Assembly (NCBI RefSeq): GCF_014193585.1
Contig: NZ_BLXY01000010.1
Location: 62,001-126,000, forward strand
From: Geomonas paludis
GTDB taxonomy: Bacteria > Desulfobacterota > Desulfuromonadia > Geobacterales > Geobacteraceae
Direction: 5' to 3'
DNA length: 64,000 nucleotides
Below the pieces are notes generated by a model. That model saw nothing but the letters and a program-made list of their open reading frames with translations. It was not told the origin of the DNA and searched no databases. Positions 1-9,585 of this stretch are shown here, in pieces. The number at the start of each line of letters is the position of its first letter. The first letter of the stretch is position 1. The translations under genes were made by a program, and so were the position numbers.

Positions 1-356
1 AGTACCTGCAGAAGGCGCGGGAGTTGGGCGACCTCCTGGTGGTGGGGCTCAACACCGACGACTCGGTGCGCCGGCTCAAGGGGGAGGGGAGGCCGCTCAT
101 CGAGGAGACGGAACGGGCCCACATCCTGGCGGCCCTGGGGTGCGTGGACTACGTGGCGCTCTTCGACGAGGACACCCCGCTCAGGCTCATCGAAGCGCTG
201 CGCCCGTCCATCCTGGTCAAGGGGGGGGACTACAGCATCGACCAGGTGGTGGGGCGCGAACTGGTCGAATCGATGGGGGGACGGGTCGAGCTGATCGAGT
301 TCGTCGACGGCCGTTCCACCAGCCGCATCATCGACAAGATCCTCTCTTCCAAATAA
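1..356 (+). CDS. hldE: D-glycero-beta-D-manno-heptose 1-phosphate adenylyltransferase, 3' part
   Basis: This gene enters from the left edge; the first complete codon is at position 3 and the stop is TAA at 354-356. About 117 residues remain. They match the C-terminal half of the RfaE2/HldE nucleotidyltransferase domain, which makes ADP-heptose for the LPS inner core: [13 protein letters not shown] near the start, [15 protein letters not shown], and the conserved ILVKGGDY segment. The missing N-terminus would hold the HxGH nucleotide-binding motif. It cannot be told whether this is a free-standing RfaE2 or the tail of a bifunctional HldE. Nucleotide-sugar genes follow in the same direction, and LPS export genes come soon after. 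Confidence 0.88.
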   Translation, partial: YLQKARELGDLLVVGLNTDDSVRRLKGEGRPLIEETERAHILAALGCVDYVALFDEDTPLRLIEALRPSILVKGGDYSIDQVVGRELVESMGGRVELIEFVDGRSTSRIIDKILSSK

Positions 357-429
357 ACTTTCGGCGCCCCCGGTTGCCATACCGCCGCCGCATGCTATTC
401 ATTATTGGATCAAATTTAATGGAGGCCTC

Positions 430-1482
430 ATGAAGAAGGCATTTATCACCGGCATTACCGGCCAGGACGGCTCCTACCTCGCGGAACTCCTGCTTTCCAA
501 GGGGTACGAGGTGCACGGCATGATCCGCCGCTCCTCCTCCTTCAACACCGGCCGCATCGACCACATCTACCGCGACCCGCACGAGGCGGACACGCGTCTG
601 TTCCTCCATTACGGCGACCTGAACGACGCCAGCTCCATCAACCGCCTGCTGCGGGAGATCCATCCCGACGAGATCTACAACCTGGGCGCCCAGAGCCACG
701 TCCGCGTCTCCTTCGACGTCCCGGAGTACACCGGCGAGGTGGACGCCCTGGGGGCGGTGCGCATCCTGGAGGGGATCCAGGAGGCGGGGATCACGACCCG
801 CTTCTACCAGGCCTCCTCTTCCGAACTGTACGGCAAGGTGCTGGAGACCCCCCAGCGGGAGACGACCCCCTTCTATCCCCGCTCCCCGTACGCCTGCGCC
901 AAGGCCTATGCCTTCTACATCACGGTGAACTACCGGGAAAGCTACAACATGTTCGCCTGCAACGGCATCCTCTTCAACCACGAGTCCCCGCGCCGCGGCG
1001 AGACCTTCGTGACCAGGAAGATCACCCGCGCCGCCGCGCGCATGAAGCTTGGGCTGCAGGACCGGCTCTACCTGGGCAACCTCGACGCCAAGAGGGACTG
1101 GGGCTTTGCCGGCGATTACGTCGAGGCCATGTGGCGCATGCTCCAGGCGGACCGCCCCGACGACTACGTGGTGGCGACCGGCGAGACCCACAGCGTCAGG
1201 GAGTTCGCCGAGCAGGTGTTCGGCAGTCTGGGCATGGAGCTCTCCTGGCAAGGGAAGGGGGAGCAGGAGCAGGGGATCGACGTCAAAACGGGGAAGGTGC
1301 TGATCGAGATCGACCCGCGCTACTTCCGTCCCGCGGAGGTCGACCTCCTTTTGGGGGACGCCACCAAGGCCCGGCGCGAGCTCGGCTGGGAGCCGAAGAC
1401 GAGCTTCGCGCAGCTGGTCAAGATGATGACCGAGGCTGATATGGCCACCGCCGAACGGGAGCTGAGAGCCGATGGAAAATAA
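430..1482 (+). CDS. gmd: GDP-mannose 4,6-dehydratase
   Basis: The 350-residue product is the usual Gmd length. It converts GDP-D-mannose to GDP-4-dehydro-6-deoxy-D-mannose in the cytoplasm, the first step to GDP-fucose and related 6-deoxyhexoses. The NAD(P)-binding Rossmann motif is at residues 7-13 (GITGQDG), followed by VHGMIRRSS. The short-chain dehydrogenase Tyr-x3-Lys pair lies in SPYACAKAY near residue 155. The ATG at 430 is preceded by GGAGG at 421-425. Its last 11 bases overlap fcl, so the two are almost certainly translationally coupled. Confidence 0.96.
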   Translation: MKKAFITGITGQDGSYLAELLLSKGYEVHGMIRRSSSFNTGRIDHIYRDPHEADTRLFLHYGDLNDASSINRLLREIHPDEIYNLGAQSHVRVSFDVPEYTGEVDALGAVRILEGIQEAGITTRFYQASSSELYGKVLETPQRETTPFYPRSPYACAKAYAFYITVNYRESYNMFACNGILFNHESPRRGETFVTRKITRAAARMKLGLQDRLYLGNLDAKRDWGFAGDYVEAMWRMLQADRPDDYVVATGETHSVREFAEQVFGSLGMELSWQGKGEQEQGIDVKTGKVLIEIDPRYFRPAEVDLLLGDATKARRELGWEPKTSFAQLVKMMTEADMATAERELRADGK

Positions 1483-2401
1483 CGCCAAGATCTTCGTGGC
1501 CGGGCACCGCGGCCTGGTCGGCTCGGCCCTGGTGCGGGAGCTGGAGCGCCAGGGGTACCGGAACCTGGTGCTGCGCAAGAGCTCCGAGCTCGACCTGCGC
1601 GACCAGGCGGCGACCAGGGCCTTTTTCGAGGCCGAGCGCCCGGAGTACGTTTTCTTAGCTGCGGCCAAGGTGGGGGGCATCGTCGCCAACAACAGCTTCC
1701 CCGCCGACTTCATCTACGACAACCTGATGATCCAGAGCAACGTGCTGCATTCGAGCTACCTTGTCGGCGTTAAGAAGCTGCTACTCCTGGGGTCCACCTG
1801 CATCTACCCCAAGCTCGCGCCGCAGCCGATCAAGGAGGAGGCGCTGCTCACCGGCCCGCTGGAGCCGACCAACGAGCCCTACGCCATCGCCAAGATCGCC
1901 GGCATCAAGATGTGCCAGTCCTACAACCGCCAGTACGGGACCCGCTTCATCAGCGCCATGCCCACCAACCTCTACGGCCCCAACGACAACTTCGATCTCA
2001 CCACGTCGCACGTCCTCCCCGCCCTGATCCGCAGGTTCCACGAGGCCAAGGAGGCCGGGGCGGAAAACGTCACCATCTGGGGCACCGGCACCCCGTACCG
2101 CGAATTCGTCCATGTGGACGACGTCGCCGGCGCCGCCTTCTTCCTGATGCAGCAGTACGAGGGGTGGGACCCGGTCAACGTCGGCAGCGGGCAGGAGCTC
2201 ACCATCGCGGACCTGGCCCGCAGGATAGCGGCGGTGGTCGGCTTTGCCGGAGAGGTCCTCTTCGACACCTCCAAGCCCGACGGCACCCCCAGAAAGCTCA
2301 GCGACGTGAGCCGCATCCACGAGCTGGGGTGGCGCCATAAGATCGAGCTCGACCAGGGGCTCAGAGACACCTACGCCTGGTACCTCGCCAACCGCTGCTG
2401 A
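1472..2401 (+). CDS. fcl: GDP-L-fucose synthase
   Basis: This 309-residue epimerase/reductase converts GDP-4-keto-6-deoxymannose to GDP-L-fucose and completes the pathway begun by the overlapping gmd. GHRGLVGSA near residues 11-19 is the NADPH-binding loop, GSTCIYP is the serine region, and [10 protein letters not shown] supplies the catalytic Tyr-x3-Lys. The start at 1472 lies inside the gmd 3' end. A long hairpin at 2429-2467 closes the unit. GDP-fucose is most likely used for O-antigen or exopolysaccharide; no glycosyltransferase is visible in the window. Confidence 0.95.
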   Translation: MENNAKIFVAGHRGLVGSALVRELERQGYRNLVLRKSSELDLRDQAATRAFFEAERPEYVFLAAAKVGGIVANNSFPADFIYDNLMIQSNVLHSSYLVGVKKLLLLGSTCIYPKLAPQPIKEEALLTGPLEPTNEPYAIAKIAGIKMCQSYNRQYGTRFISAMPTNLYGPNDNFDLTTSHVLPALIRRFHEAKEAGAENVTIWGTGTPYREFVHVDDVAGAAFFLMQQYEGWDPVNVGSGQELTIADLARRIAAVVGFAGEVLFDTSKPDGTPRKLSDVSRIHELGWRHKIELDQGLRDTYAWYLANRC

Positions 2402-2428
2402 TTCCGTTTCCTTTCCCGACACCTCCTC

Positions 2429-2467
2429 GCGCCGCCGGTCCCGTTTACAGCCGGGAACCGGCGGCGC
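2429..2467 (+). terminator. Hairpin closing the gmd-fcl unit
   Basis: GCGCCGCCGGT at 2429-2439 pairs with ACCGGCGGCGC at 2457-2467, extended by CCCG/CGGG. It lies 28 bases after the fcl stop. Only a weak ATTTAAG follows, so it may be a stability hairpin or an inefficient intrinsic terminator. Confidence 0.6.
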
Positions 2468-2565
2468 ATTTAAGCTGCCGAATTCTCATGAATAACTGTG
2501 TCAACCATGGTTTTGCGCCTTCTTCAATCTTTGTGCCAAAATTTTAGAACTGCACCAAAATGCGC

Positions 2566-2594
2566 TTTACAGTGAAATTCTTAGATGCTATACT
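2566..2594 (+). promoter_or_regulatory. Sigma-70-type promoter of the lptC operon
   Basis: TTTACA at 2566-2571 and TATACT at 2589-2594 are separated by exactly 17 bases. The predicted start point is near 2600-2602, only about 5-7 bases before the lptC ATG. Confidence 0.7.
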
Positions 2595-2606
2595 TCCAGC
2601 GAAATC

Positions 2607-3179
2607 ATGCATAACTTCAATAATTTCAAGCGATTCCTCGGCATCCTGGCAGTTGTTGCCTCCCTGTTGGTGATTGCCACCATAGTCTTCCGTATGCAGC
2701 AGGAAGTGGCCCCGAAGCTGTCGGTGCGCAAGCTTCCGCTCCAGGTGGATGTTTCCCTGCAAAATTTCCATTACACGGAAACCAAACAGGGCATCAAACG
2801 CTGGGAGCTCAGCGCCGAGCGGGCCGACTATAACAAGCAGGCCGACATCTCCTACCTCTCCCGCGTCCGCATGGTGGTGCATGGGGCGGGAGGGCTCGGC
2901 GAGTTGGTGATAACGGCCGACCGCGGCGAGTACCGCAACGGGACCCGGGACATCGCCCTGGTCGGCAACGTGCAGGGGAAAAGCAGCAAGGGGTACGGGT
3001 TCTCGGCCCCCCGCGTCAACTACGTCGCGGCGCGCAGCATGCTGCAGACATCGGAGCGGGTAAGGTTGACGGACATCGGAAGCGAGTTGGAAGGGACAGG
3101 TATGGAGTACTACACGCAGACTCGGAAGTTCAGGTTGTTGAAGGATGTAAGCGCCGTGTACCGGCAGGGGGGGAAGTGA
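2607..3179 (+). CDS. lptC: LPS export protein LptC
   Basis: The 190-residue protein has one N-terminal membrane anchor (about residues 10-28, LGILAVVASLLVIATIVF) and a periplasmic beta-rich domain with the pattern expected of LptC (ELSAERADYN, VQGKSSKGYGFSAPRVNY). LptC joins the LptB2FG transporter to the LptA bridge. No Shine-Dalgarno sequence precedes the ATG, and the promoter sits so close that the message may be nearly leaderless. The next Met would remove the anchor, so this start is preferred. The stop TGA overlaps the lptA ATG by one base. Confidence 0.9.
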   Translation: MHNFNNFKRFLGILAVVASLLVIATIVFRMQQEVAPKLSVRKLPLQVDVSLQNFHYTETKQGIKRWELSAERADYNKQADISYLSRVRMVVHGAGGLGELVITADRGEYRNGTRDIALVGNVQGKSSKGYGFSAPRVNYVAARSMLQTSERVRLTDIGSELEGTGMEYYTQTRKFRLLKDVSAVYRQGGK

Positions 3180-3650
3180 TGCGCCGTATGGTCTCCTGTC
3201 TTGCTCTGTTGCTTGCCCTGGCGACGGCGGGCTACGCCGCGCAGGGCTCGAACAATAAAGAGCCTTTAAAGATAAAGTCGGACACGCTCAATACCGATAA
3301 CGAGAAGAAGACGGCAATCTTCGAGGGGAAGGTGGTCGCCCGCCAGGGTGACATGACCCTGTACACGGACCGTCTGGTGGTCAGCTACAACGGCCCCAAC
3401 AACGAGGTGTCGCAGGTCGAGGCGTTCGGCAACGTGCGCATCGTGCAGGAAGAGCGCCAGGCGACAGGCGCCCACGGGGTCTACGATCCCAAGCTGGCGC
3501 GCATCATCCTGGACGGCAACCCCAAGGTGGTCTCGGGCGAGGACGTGGTGACCGGCAGGATCATCACCTACTACGTCAACGAGCAGAAGAGCGTGGTTAC
3601 CAGCGGCCCGAAGGAACGGGTGGAAGCGGTCATCCATCCGGGAGGAAAGA

Positions 3651-3670
<20 letters not shown>
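3179..3670 (+). CDS. lptA: LPS transport periplasmic protein LptA
   Basis: This 163-residue secreted protein has a signal peptide ([20 protein letters not shown]) and an OstA-like beta-jellyroll domain: [31 protein letters not shown] and ATGAHGVYD. LptA forms the periplasmic bridge that carries LPS from LptC to the outer-membrane LptDE. A GTG one codon upstream (3176) is an alternative start; ATG at 3179 is favoured because it overlaps the lptC stop and follows a G-rich ribosome binding site. It overlaps lptB by 20 bases. Confidence 0.93.
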
Positions 3671-4388
<718 letters not shown>

Positions 4389-4397
4389 AGAAAAAAG

Positions 4398-4610
4398 ACG
4401 TTCTATGTTCTAGGTTCTACGTTCTACGTTAAAATGCAAACCACCAGTCGCCAAAGTTCGTGGCTTGCGCTATAATGAGAACAAAGAGAACAGCAGCTCC
4501 ATGAACATCAGAAAGTTCATTTCTCACACAGCACGCAACCTCGTCAATTACACGGTTGATCAACAGGTTCCCGGTTTTCAACGTAGAACATAGAACGTAG
4601 AACGTAGAAC
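4398..4610. repeat. Inverted pair of heptamer arrays between lptB and rpoN
   Basis: The left arm (about 4398-4430) is a run of GTTCTAC-like heptamers beginning ten bases after the lptB stop. The right arm (4580-4610) is its reverse complement, built from GTAGAAC units. The arms are about 31 bases each and enclose about 150 bases with no gene. A perfect TATAAT lies between them at 4471-4476. Confidence 0.75.
4448..4476 (+). promoter_or_regulatory. Possible rpoN promoter
   Basis: TATAAT at 4471-4476 is a perfect -10 element; 17 bases upstream is TCGCCA, a 4/6 match to the -35 consensus. It lies inside the heptamer-flanked segment, about 170 bases before the rpoN ATG. Confidence 0.4.
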
Positions 4611-4647
4611 GGTTTTCAAGTTGGTTTTCAAGGGTTTGTGAGGACTT

Positions 4648-6195
4648 ATGGCAATTGAGATGCGCCAGCAGATGAAAATGAGTCAGCAACTGGTGATGAC
4701 CCCCCAGTTGCAGCAGGCCATCAAGCTGCTTCAGCTCTCCCGGCTGGAGTTGCAGGACGTAGTGCGGCAGGAACTGGAGGAAAATCCCATCCTGGACGAG
4801 GTGATCGAACAGGAGGAGATCCGCGAGCCCGAACAGCTCGAACTGCGCGAGAAGGAAGCGGAGCCGGAGACCGCCGCCAGCGACTTCCAGGAGGTCCGTG
4901 CCGGCGAAGAGACCCGGGACACCGACTGGGATTCCTACATCGACGGCTACAACTACAGTTCCGGCGAGCAGTACTACGACGACGAGGACCGCCCCTCCTT
5001 TGAAAACCTCCTTACCAAGAAATCCACCCTGTTCGACCACCTGCTCTGGCAGCTGAGCCTCACCCGTCTCACCGAGCGCGAGATGGCGGTCGGGGCCGAG
5101 ATCATCGGCAACATCGACGAGGACGGCTACCTGCGCGCAACGCTGGAGGACATCGCCTCGGCCTGCGTCCAGGTGAGCCCCTTCCGCGAAGAGGCCCTGG
5201 AGTGGGCCGGGCTTGCCGCCGACGCCCCCGAAGAGCAGAGCGCCGAGGCGGCCGACGGTTTCGCCGAGAGCGTGCTGACGCCGCTGGTCGAGGGGGTCCT
5301 GAAGCGGATCCAGGAGTTCGACCCGGTCGGCGTGGGCGCCCGTGACCTGCGCGAGTGCCTGCTGATCCAGGTGGCGAGCCTGGGCATGTCCGGGAGCCTG
5401 GTCGAGGCGCTCCTGCGCGACCACCTGAAGGACCTGGAGAGCCACAAGTACAAGCAGGCGGCCAAGGTGCTCGGGGTGGACGTGAACGACATCCTGGCTG
5501 CCACCCGCATCATCGCCGAGCTCGACCCCAAGCCGGGCCGGGTCTTCGGCAGCGACGACGTGCAGTACATCTCCGCCGACATCTTCGTGCACAAGGTGGG
5601 CGACGAGTACGTGGTGATGCTCAACGACGAGGGGATGCCCAACCTGAGGATCAACCCGATCTACGCCCCCGACACCAAGAGCACCCGCCAGGTGGACAAG
5701 GTGGCCGAGGATTACATCGGCGAGAAGATGCGCTCGGCCATCTGGCTCATCAAGAGCATCCAGCAGCGCCAGCGCACCATCTTCAAGGTGGCGAAAAGCA
5801 TCGTCAAGTTCCAGCGCGACTTCCTGGACCGCGGCATCGAGCACCTGCGCCCGCTGGTGCTGCGCGACATCGCCGAGGACATCGGCATGCACGAGTCCAC
5901 CATCAGCCGCGTCACCACCAACAAGTACATGCAGACCCCCCAGGGGCTCTTCGAGCTGAAGTACTTCTTCAACTCGGGGATCTCCACCGGCGAGGGGGAT
6001 TTCATCGCCTCCGAGAGCGTCAAGAGCAAGATCAAGGATCTGGTGGACAACGAGGATCCCAAGCGCCCCTACTCGGACCAGCGCCTGGCGGAGCTCCTCT
6101 CCGACCACAACATCGTCATCGCGCGGCGCACCGTCACCAAGTACCGCGAGATGCTCCGCATCGGCTCGTCCTCGGAGCGCAAGAAGCATTTCTAA
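4648..6195 (+). CDS. rpoN: RNA polymerase sigma-54 factor
   Basis: The 515-residue sigma-54 has the Gln-rich region I (RQQMKMSQQLVMTPQLQQAI) that contacts enhancer-binding proteins, an acidic region II, the core-binding and HTH parts, and the diagnostic RpoN box ARRTVTKYRE near the C-terminus, which reads the -24 element. Length is within the family range, slightly long because of an Ala/Glu-rich linker around residues 185-215. GTGAGGA precedes the ATG. It is followed by hpf in the usual order. In Geobacter relatives sigma-54 serves nitrogen, motility and respiration genes. Confidence 0.98.
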   Translation: MAIEMRQQMKMSQQLVMTPQLQQAIKLLQLSRLELQDVVRQELEENPILDEVIEQEEIREPEQLELREKEAEPETAASDFQEVRAGEETRDTDWDSYIDGYNYSSGEQYYDDEDRPSFENLLTKKSTLFDHLLWQLSLTRLTEREMAVGAEIIGNIDEDGYLRATLEDIASACVQVSPFREEALEWAGLAADAPEEQSAEAADGFAESVLTPLVEGVLKRIQEFDPVGVGARDLRECLLIQVASLGMSGSLVEALLRDHLKDLESHKYKQAAKVLGVDVNDILAATRIIAELDPKPGRVFGSDDVQYISADIFVHKVGDEYVVMLNDEGMPNLRINPIYAPDTKSTRQVDKVAEDYIGEKMRSAIWLIKSIQQRQRTIFKVAKSIVKFQRDFLDRGIEHLRPLVLRDIAEDIGMHESTISRVTTNKYMQTPQGLFELKYFFNSGISTGEGDFIASESVKSKIKDLVDNEDPKRPYSDQRLAELLSDHNIVIARRTVTKYREMLRIGSSSERKKHF

Positions 6196-6257
6196 ACGCG
6201 GACACCGCCCACGGGCGGGCGCTTCGCGTGTATTGACAATAAAGGGAGGTACTTCGT

Positions 6258-6806
6258 ATGCAGATAACCACGACTTTCAGGCACATGGAACCGAGCGAAG
6301 CGCTGAAGAGCTACGCAGAGGAGAAGCTGGACCGGGTTAAGAAATATATAGACGAGCCGATTGTCGTCCAGGTATTTTTGACCGTTGAGAAGATCCGTCA
6401 CATGGCCGAAGTGACCATCAACGCCAAGGGGATCACCATCAAGGCCGCGGAAGAGACCAACGACATGTACGCCTCCATCGACGCCGTATCCGACAAGATC
6501 GAGCGCCAGCTGCGCCGCTTCAAGGAGCGCATCAAGGCCCACAAGCCGGCCTCCGACGCACGCGAGCGCCAGGTGCAGAAGGCGATCGTCCAGGCCCAGG
6601 GGATCGAGGAAGGGACCCAGGCGCCGGTCATCATCAAGACCAAGAGCTTCACCATGAAACCGATGTCCGTCGAGGAAGCGGTGATGCAGATGGAACTGCT
6701 GCACAAGGACTTCCTGGTCTACACCGAGTCCTCCACCGAAACCATCAACGTGGTGTATCGCAGGAAAGACGGCAACTACGGCCTGATCTCCCCGGAGAAC
6801 CCGTAA
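6258..6806 (+). CDS. hpf: Ribosome hibernation promoting factor, long form
   Basis: The product has 182 residues. The N-terminal RaiA/HPF domain (about 1-100: HMEPSEALKSYAEEKLDRVKKYID) binds the 30S decoding centre. The C-terminal domain (about 120-182: IIKTKSFTMKPMSVEEAVMQM, NVVYRRKDGNYGLI) marks the long form that dimerises 70S ribosomes to 100S directly. AAAGGGAGG precedes the ATG at 6258. It lies downstream of rpoN in the usual cluster, which suggests stationary-phase or nutrient-linked control. Confidence 0.96.
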   Translation: MQITTTFRHMEPSEALKSYAEEKLDRVKKYIDEPIVVQVFLTVEKIRHMAEVTINAKGITIKAAEETNDMYASIDAVSDKIERQLRRFKERIKAHKPASDARERQVQKAIVQAQGIEEGTQAPVIIKTKSFTMKPMSVEEAVMQMELLHKDFLVYTESSTETINVVYRRKDGNYGLISPENP

Positions 6807-6828
6807 CGCTCTTTTGAGCTGAAAAAAG

Positions 6829-6892
6829 AACCCGGAGCCCCAGTCCCGGGTTGAAAAAGCGGATGGGAGGCGTCCCCGTGGCGCCTCCCATC
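6829..6892 (+). other. Two hairpins between hpf and hprK
   Basis: The first hairpin pairs AACCCGG (6829-6835) with CCGGGTT (6846-6852). The second, stronger one pairs GATGGGAGGCG (6862-6872) with CGCCTCCCATC (6882-6892) around a nine-base loop. Neither is followed by a T-run, so they look like RNA-processing or stability elements that separate hpf from hprK expression rather than a full terminator. Confidence 0.6.
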
Positions 6893-6946
6893 GCGATAAC
6901 GGCCCCTTCTGGGGCTGTTCGCGTGCACGGGGGAAAGGTCGCAGCA

Positions 6947-7906
<960 letters not shown>

Positions 7907-7907
7907 C

Positions 7908-8771
7908 ATGCGCATCGTCATCATAACCGGCCTGTCCGGCTCGGGAAAATCGACGGCGGTGAAGGCGCTGGAGGACGAAGGCTTCTTCTGCCTGGACAAC
8001 CTGCCGGTCTCCCTGGTGAGCACCTTCATCGAACTGGTGGAGCACTCCCGCGAGGACATCAAGGACGTGGCCCTGGTCATGGACATCAGGAGCCGCGACT
8101 TCATAAAAGGGTACGACCAGGTGTTCCAGGCCATCGCCTCGGCCGGGCACAGCGTCAAGATCTTCTACTTCGACGCCACCGACGAGGTGCTGATCCGGCG
8201 CTTCTCCGAGACCCGCCGCCGCCATCCCGCGCTGGAAGGGGCGAGCGTTCCGGAGGGGATCCGCTTCGAGCGCGACCAGCTGGCGGGCCTCAGGCGCATC
8301 GCCACCGCCATCATCGACACCTCGGAGATGAACGTGCACCGTCTCAAGGAGGTGGTGATCGGGCTGGTCAAGGGGGGCGAGGGGGCCCTGGAGATGCAGG
8401 TGAACCTGCAGTCCTTCGGCTTCCGCTACGGGCTCCCCCTGGAGAGCGACCTGGTCATGGACGTGCGCTTTCTCCCCAACCCGTACTTCGTGCCCGAGCT
8501 GCGCCACTACTCGGGCCTGGAACCGGGGGTGCGCGATTACGTCCTCAAGCAGAAGGAGACCGTCGTGTTCCTGGAACGTTTCCGGGACATGCTGGAGTTC
8601 CTGCTGCCGGGGTACCGCAGGGAAGGGAAGTCCTACCTCTCGGTTTCCATCGGCTGCACCGGCGGCAGGCACCGCTCGGTGGCCATCGCAGAAGAGCTGT
8701 ACCACTACTTCCGGCAGCGGAACGTGAACATAAAAATTTCCCACAGGGATATAGAGAAGGGGCTGGGATGA
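7908..8771 (+). CDS. rapZ: RNase adapter / nucleotide-binding protein RapZ
   Basis: The 287-residue protein has a Walker A loop at residues 8-16 (GLSGSGKST) and the conserved C-terminal region with GCTGGRHRSV near residue 247. In Escherichia coli the C-terminal domain binds the GlmZ and GlmY sRNAs and presents GlmZ to RNase E, controlling glucosamine-6-phosphate synthase. Whether that sRNA role holds here is unknown. Its conserved place between HPr kinase and PTS proteins supports a link between PTS state and envelope precursor supply. It starts two bases after hprK and overlaps the EIIA gene by four. Confidence 0.96.
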   Translation: MRIVIITGLSGSGKSTAVKALEDEGFFCLDNLPVSLVSTFIELVEHSREDIKDVALVMDIRSRDFIKGYDQVFQAIASAGHSVKIFYFDATDEVLIRRFSETRRRHPALEGASVPEGIRFERDQLAGLRRIATAIIDTSEMNVHRLKEVVIGLVKGGEGALEMQVNLQSFGFRYGLPLESDLVMDVRFLPNPYFVPELRHYSGLEPGVRDYVLKQKETVVFLERFRDMLEFLLPGYRREGKSYLSVSIGCTGGRHRSVAIAEELYHYFRQRNVNIKISHRDIEKGLG

Positions 8772-9163
8772 TAGGACTGCTTTTGGTAGCACACGCCGGC
8801 GTGGCCAACGAGCTTTTGACCGCGGCGGAGATGATAGTAGGAAAGCTGGAACTGGCCGAGGCCGTGGGGATCGCTCACGACGCATCGGCCGCGGACGTCA
8901 TGAACGCCATCAAGGAGGCCGTGGCGCGCGTTTCCGGCGACGGGGCCATCATCATGACCGACATGTTCGGCGGCACCCCGTCCAACATGAGCATCTCCTT
9001 TCTGCAGGAAGGGAAGGTCGAGGTGCTGACCGGGGTGAACCTCCCGATGCTGATCCGCTTCACCCAGGAGCGCAACCGCTGCGGCGTCGCGGAACTGGCC
9101 CTGAAGCTCAAGGAGAGCGCGCAGGAAGGGATCACGGTAGCCGGCGACTTTTTGAAAAAGTAA
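8768..9163 (+). CDS. PTS mannose-family EIIA component
   Basis: The 131-residue protein is a free-standing EIIA-Man domain. His9 in LLLVAHAG is the expected phosphorylation site, and MTDMFGGTPSN near residue 65 is the family signature. No EIIB, EIIC or EIID partner is encoded nearby, so it probably acts as a phosphorylation-controlled regulator rather than a sugar importer, as proposed for similar proteobacterial clusters. The first four bases overlap rapZ (ATGA). Its stop codon lies inside the first copy of the 51-bp repeat that follows. Confidence 0.93.
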   Translation: MIGLLLVAHAGVANELLTAAEMIVGKLELAEAVGIAHDASAADVMNAIKEAVARVSGDGAIIMTDMFGGTPSNMSISFLQEGKVEVLTGVNLPMLIRFTQERNRCGVAELALKLKESAQEGITVAGDFLKK

Positions 9164-9305
9164 GCAAAAGGAGGGTTTACCCGCCGAAGCCTTGGCGAAG
9201 ACCCTGAAAAAGTAACAAAGGGAGGGTTTACCCGCCGAAGCCTTGGCGAAGCCCCTGAAAAAGTAACAAAGGGAGGGTTTACCCGCCGAAGCCTTGGCGA
9301 AGGCG
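9153..9305. repeat. Three tandem 51-bp repeats before ptsH
   Basis: Units at 9153-9203, 9204-9254 and 9255-9305 begin with TGAAAAAGTAA and contain CGCCGAAGCCTTGGCG, which forms a short hairpin. The first unit includes the EIIA stop codon, suggesting the array grew by duplication of the 3' end of that gene. The third unit ends 13 bases before the ptsH ATG, so these hairpins fill the whole EIIA-ptsH gap. Confidence 0.9.
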
Positions 9306-9318
9306 GGTAAGTGCACAT

Positions 9319-9585
9319 ATGATAGAAGGCGAATTCGTAATACCGAACAAGCTGGGGCTGCACGCCCGGGCCAGCGCGCTCCTGGTGAAGACCTCCAGCG
9401 GTTTCTCCTCCGAGATCAGGATCGAGCGCGAGGGGGTCGAGGTGAACGGCAAGAGCATCATGGGGATCATGATGCTGGCGGCGGCCAAGGGGAGCACCAT
9501 CACCCTCAAGGTCGAAGGTGCGGACGAGGTCGAGGCCTACGCCGCAATCGGGGAGCTGATCCGGAATGGATTCGGAGAAGAGTGA
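9319..9585 (+). CDS. ptsH: Phosphocarrier protein HPr
   Basis: The 88-residue HPr carries both regulated sites: His15 in KLGLHARASA, phosphorylated by enzyme I, and Ser46 in NGKSIMG, the target of HprK. Carrying both sites is standard for Gram-positive HPr and for proteobacteria with HprK. It lies directly after the 51-bp repeats and has only a weak ribosome binding site (GGCGGGTAAG). It overlaps ptsI by 20 bases. Confidence 0.97.
   Translation: MIEGEFVIPNKLGLHARASALLVKTSSGFSSEIRIEREGVEVNGKSIMGIMMLAAAKGSTITLKVEGADEVEAYAAIGELIRNGFGEE

Noticed and set aside
4429-6189. A 586-codon open frame on the minus strand opposite rpoN
   Set aside because: It is antisense to a certain rpoN gene and its translation is repetitive Leu/Val/Gly without recognisable domains.
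6851-6946. Longer HprK start at 6851
   Set aside because: The extra residues would be encoded by two hairpins. The TTG at 6947 has a well-placed GGGGGAAAGG.
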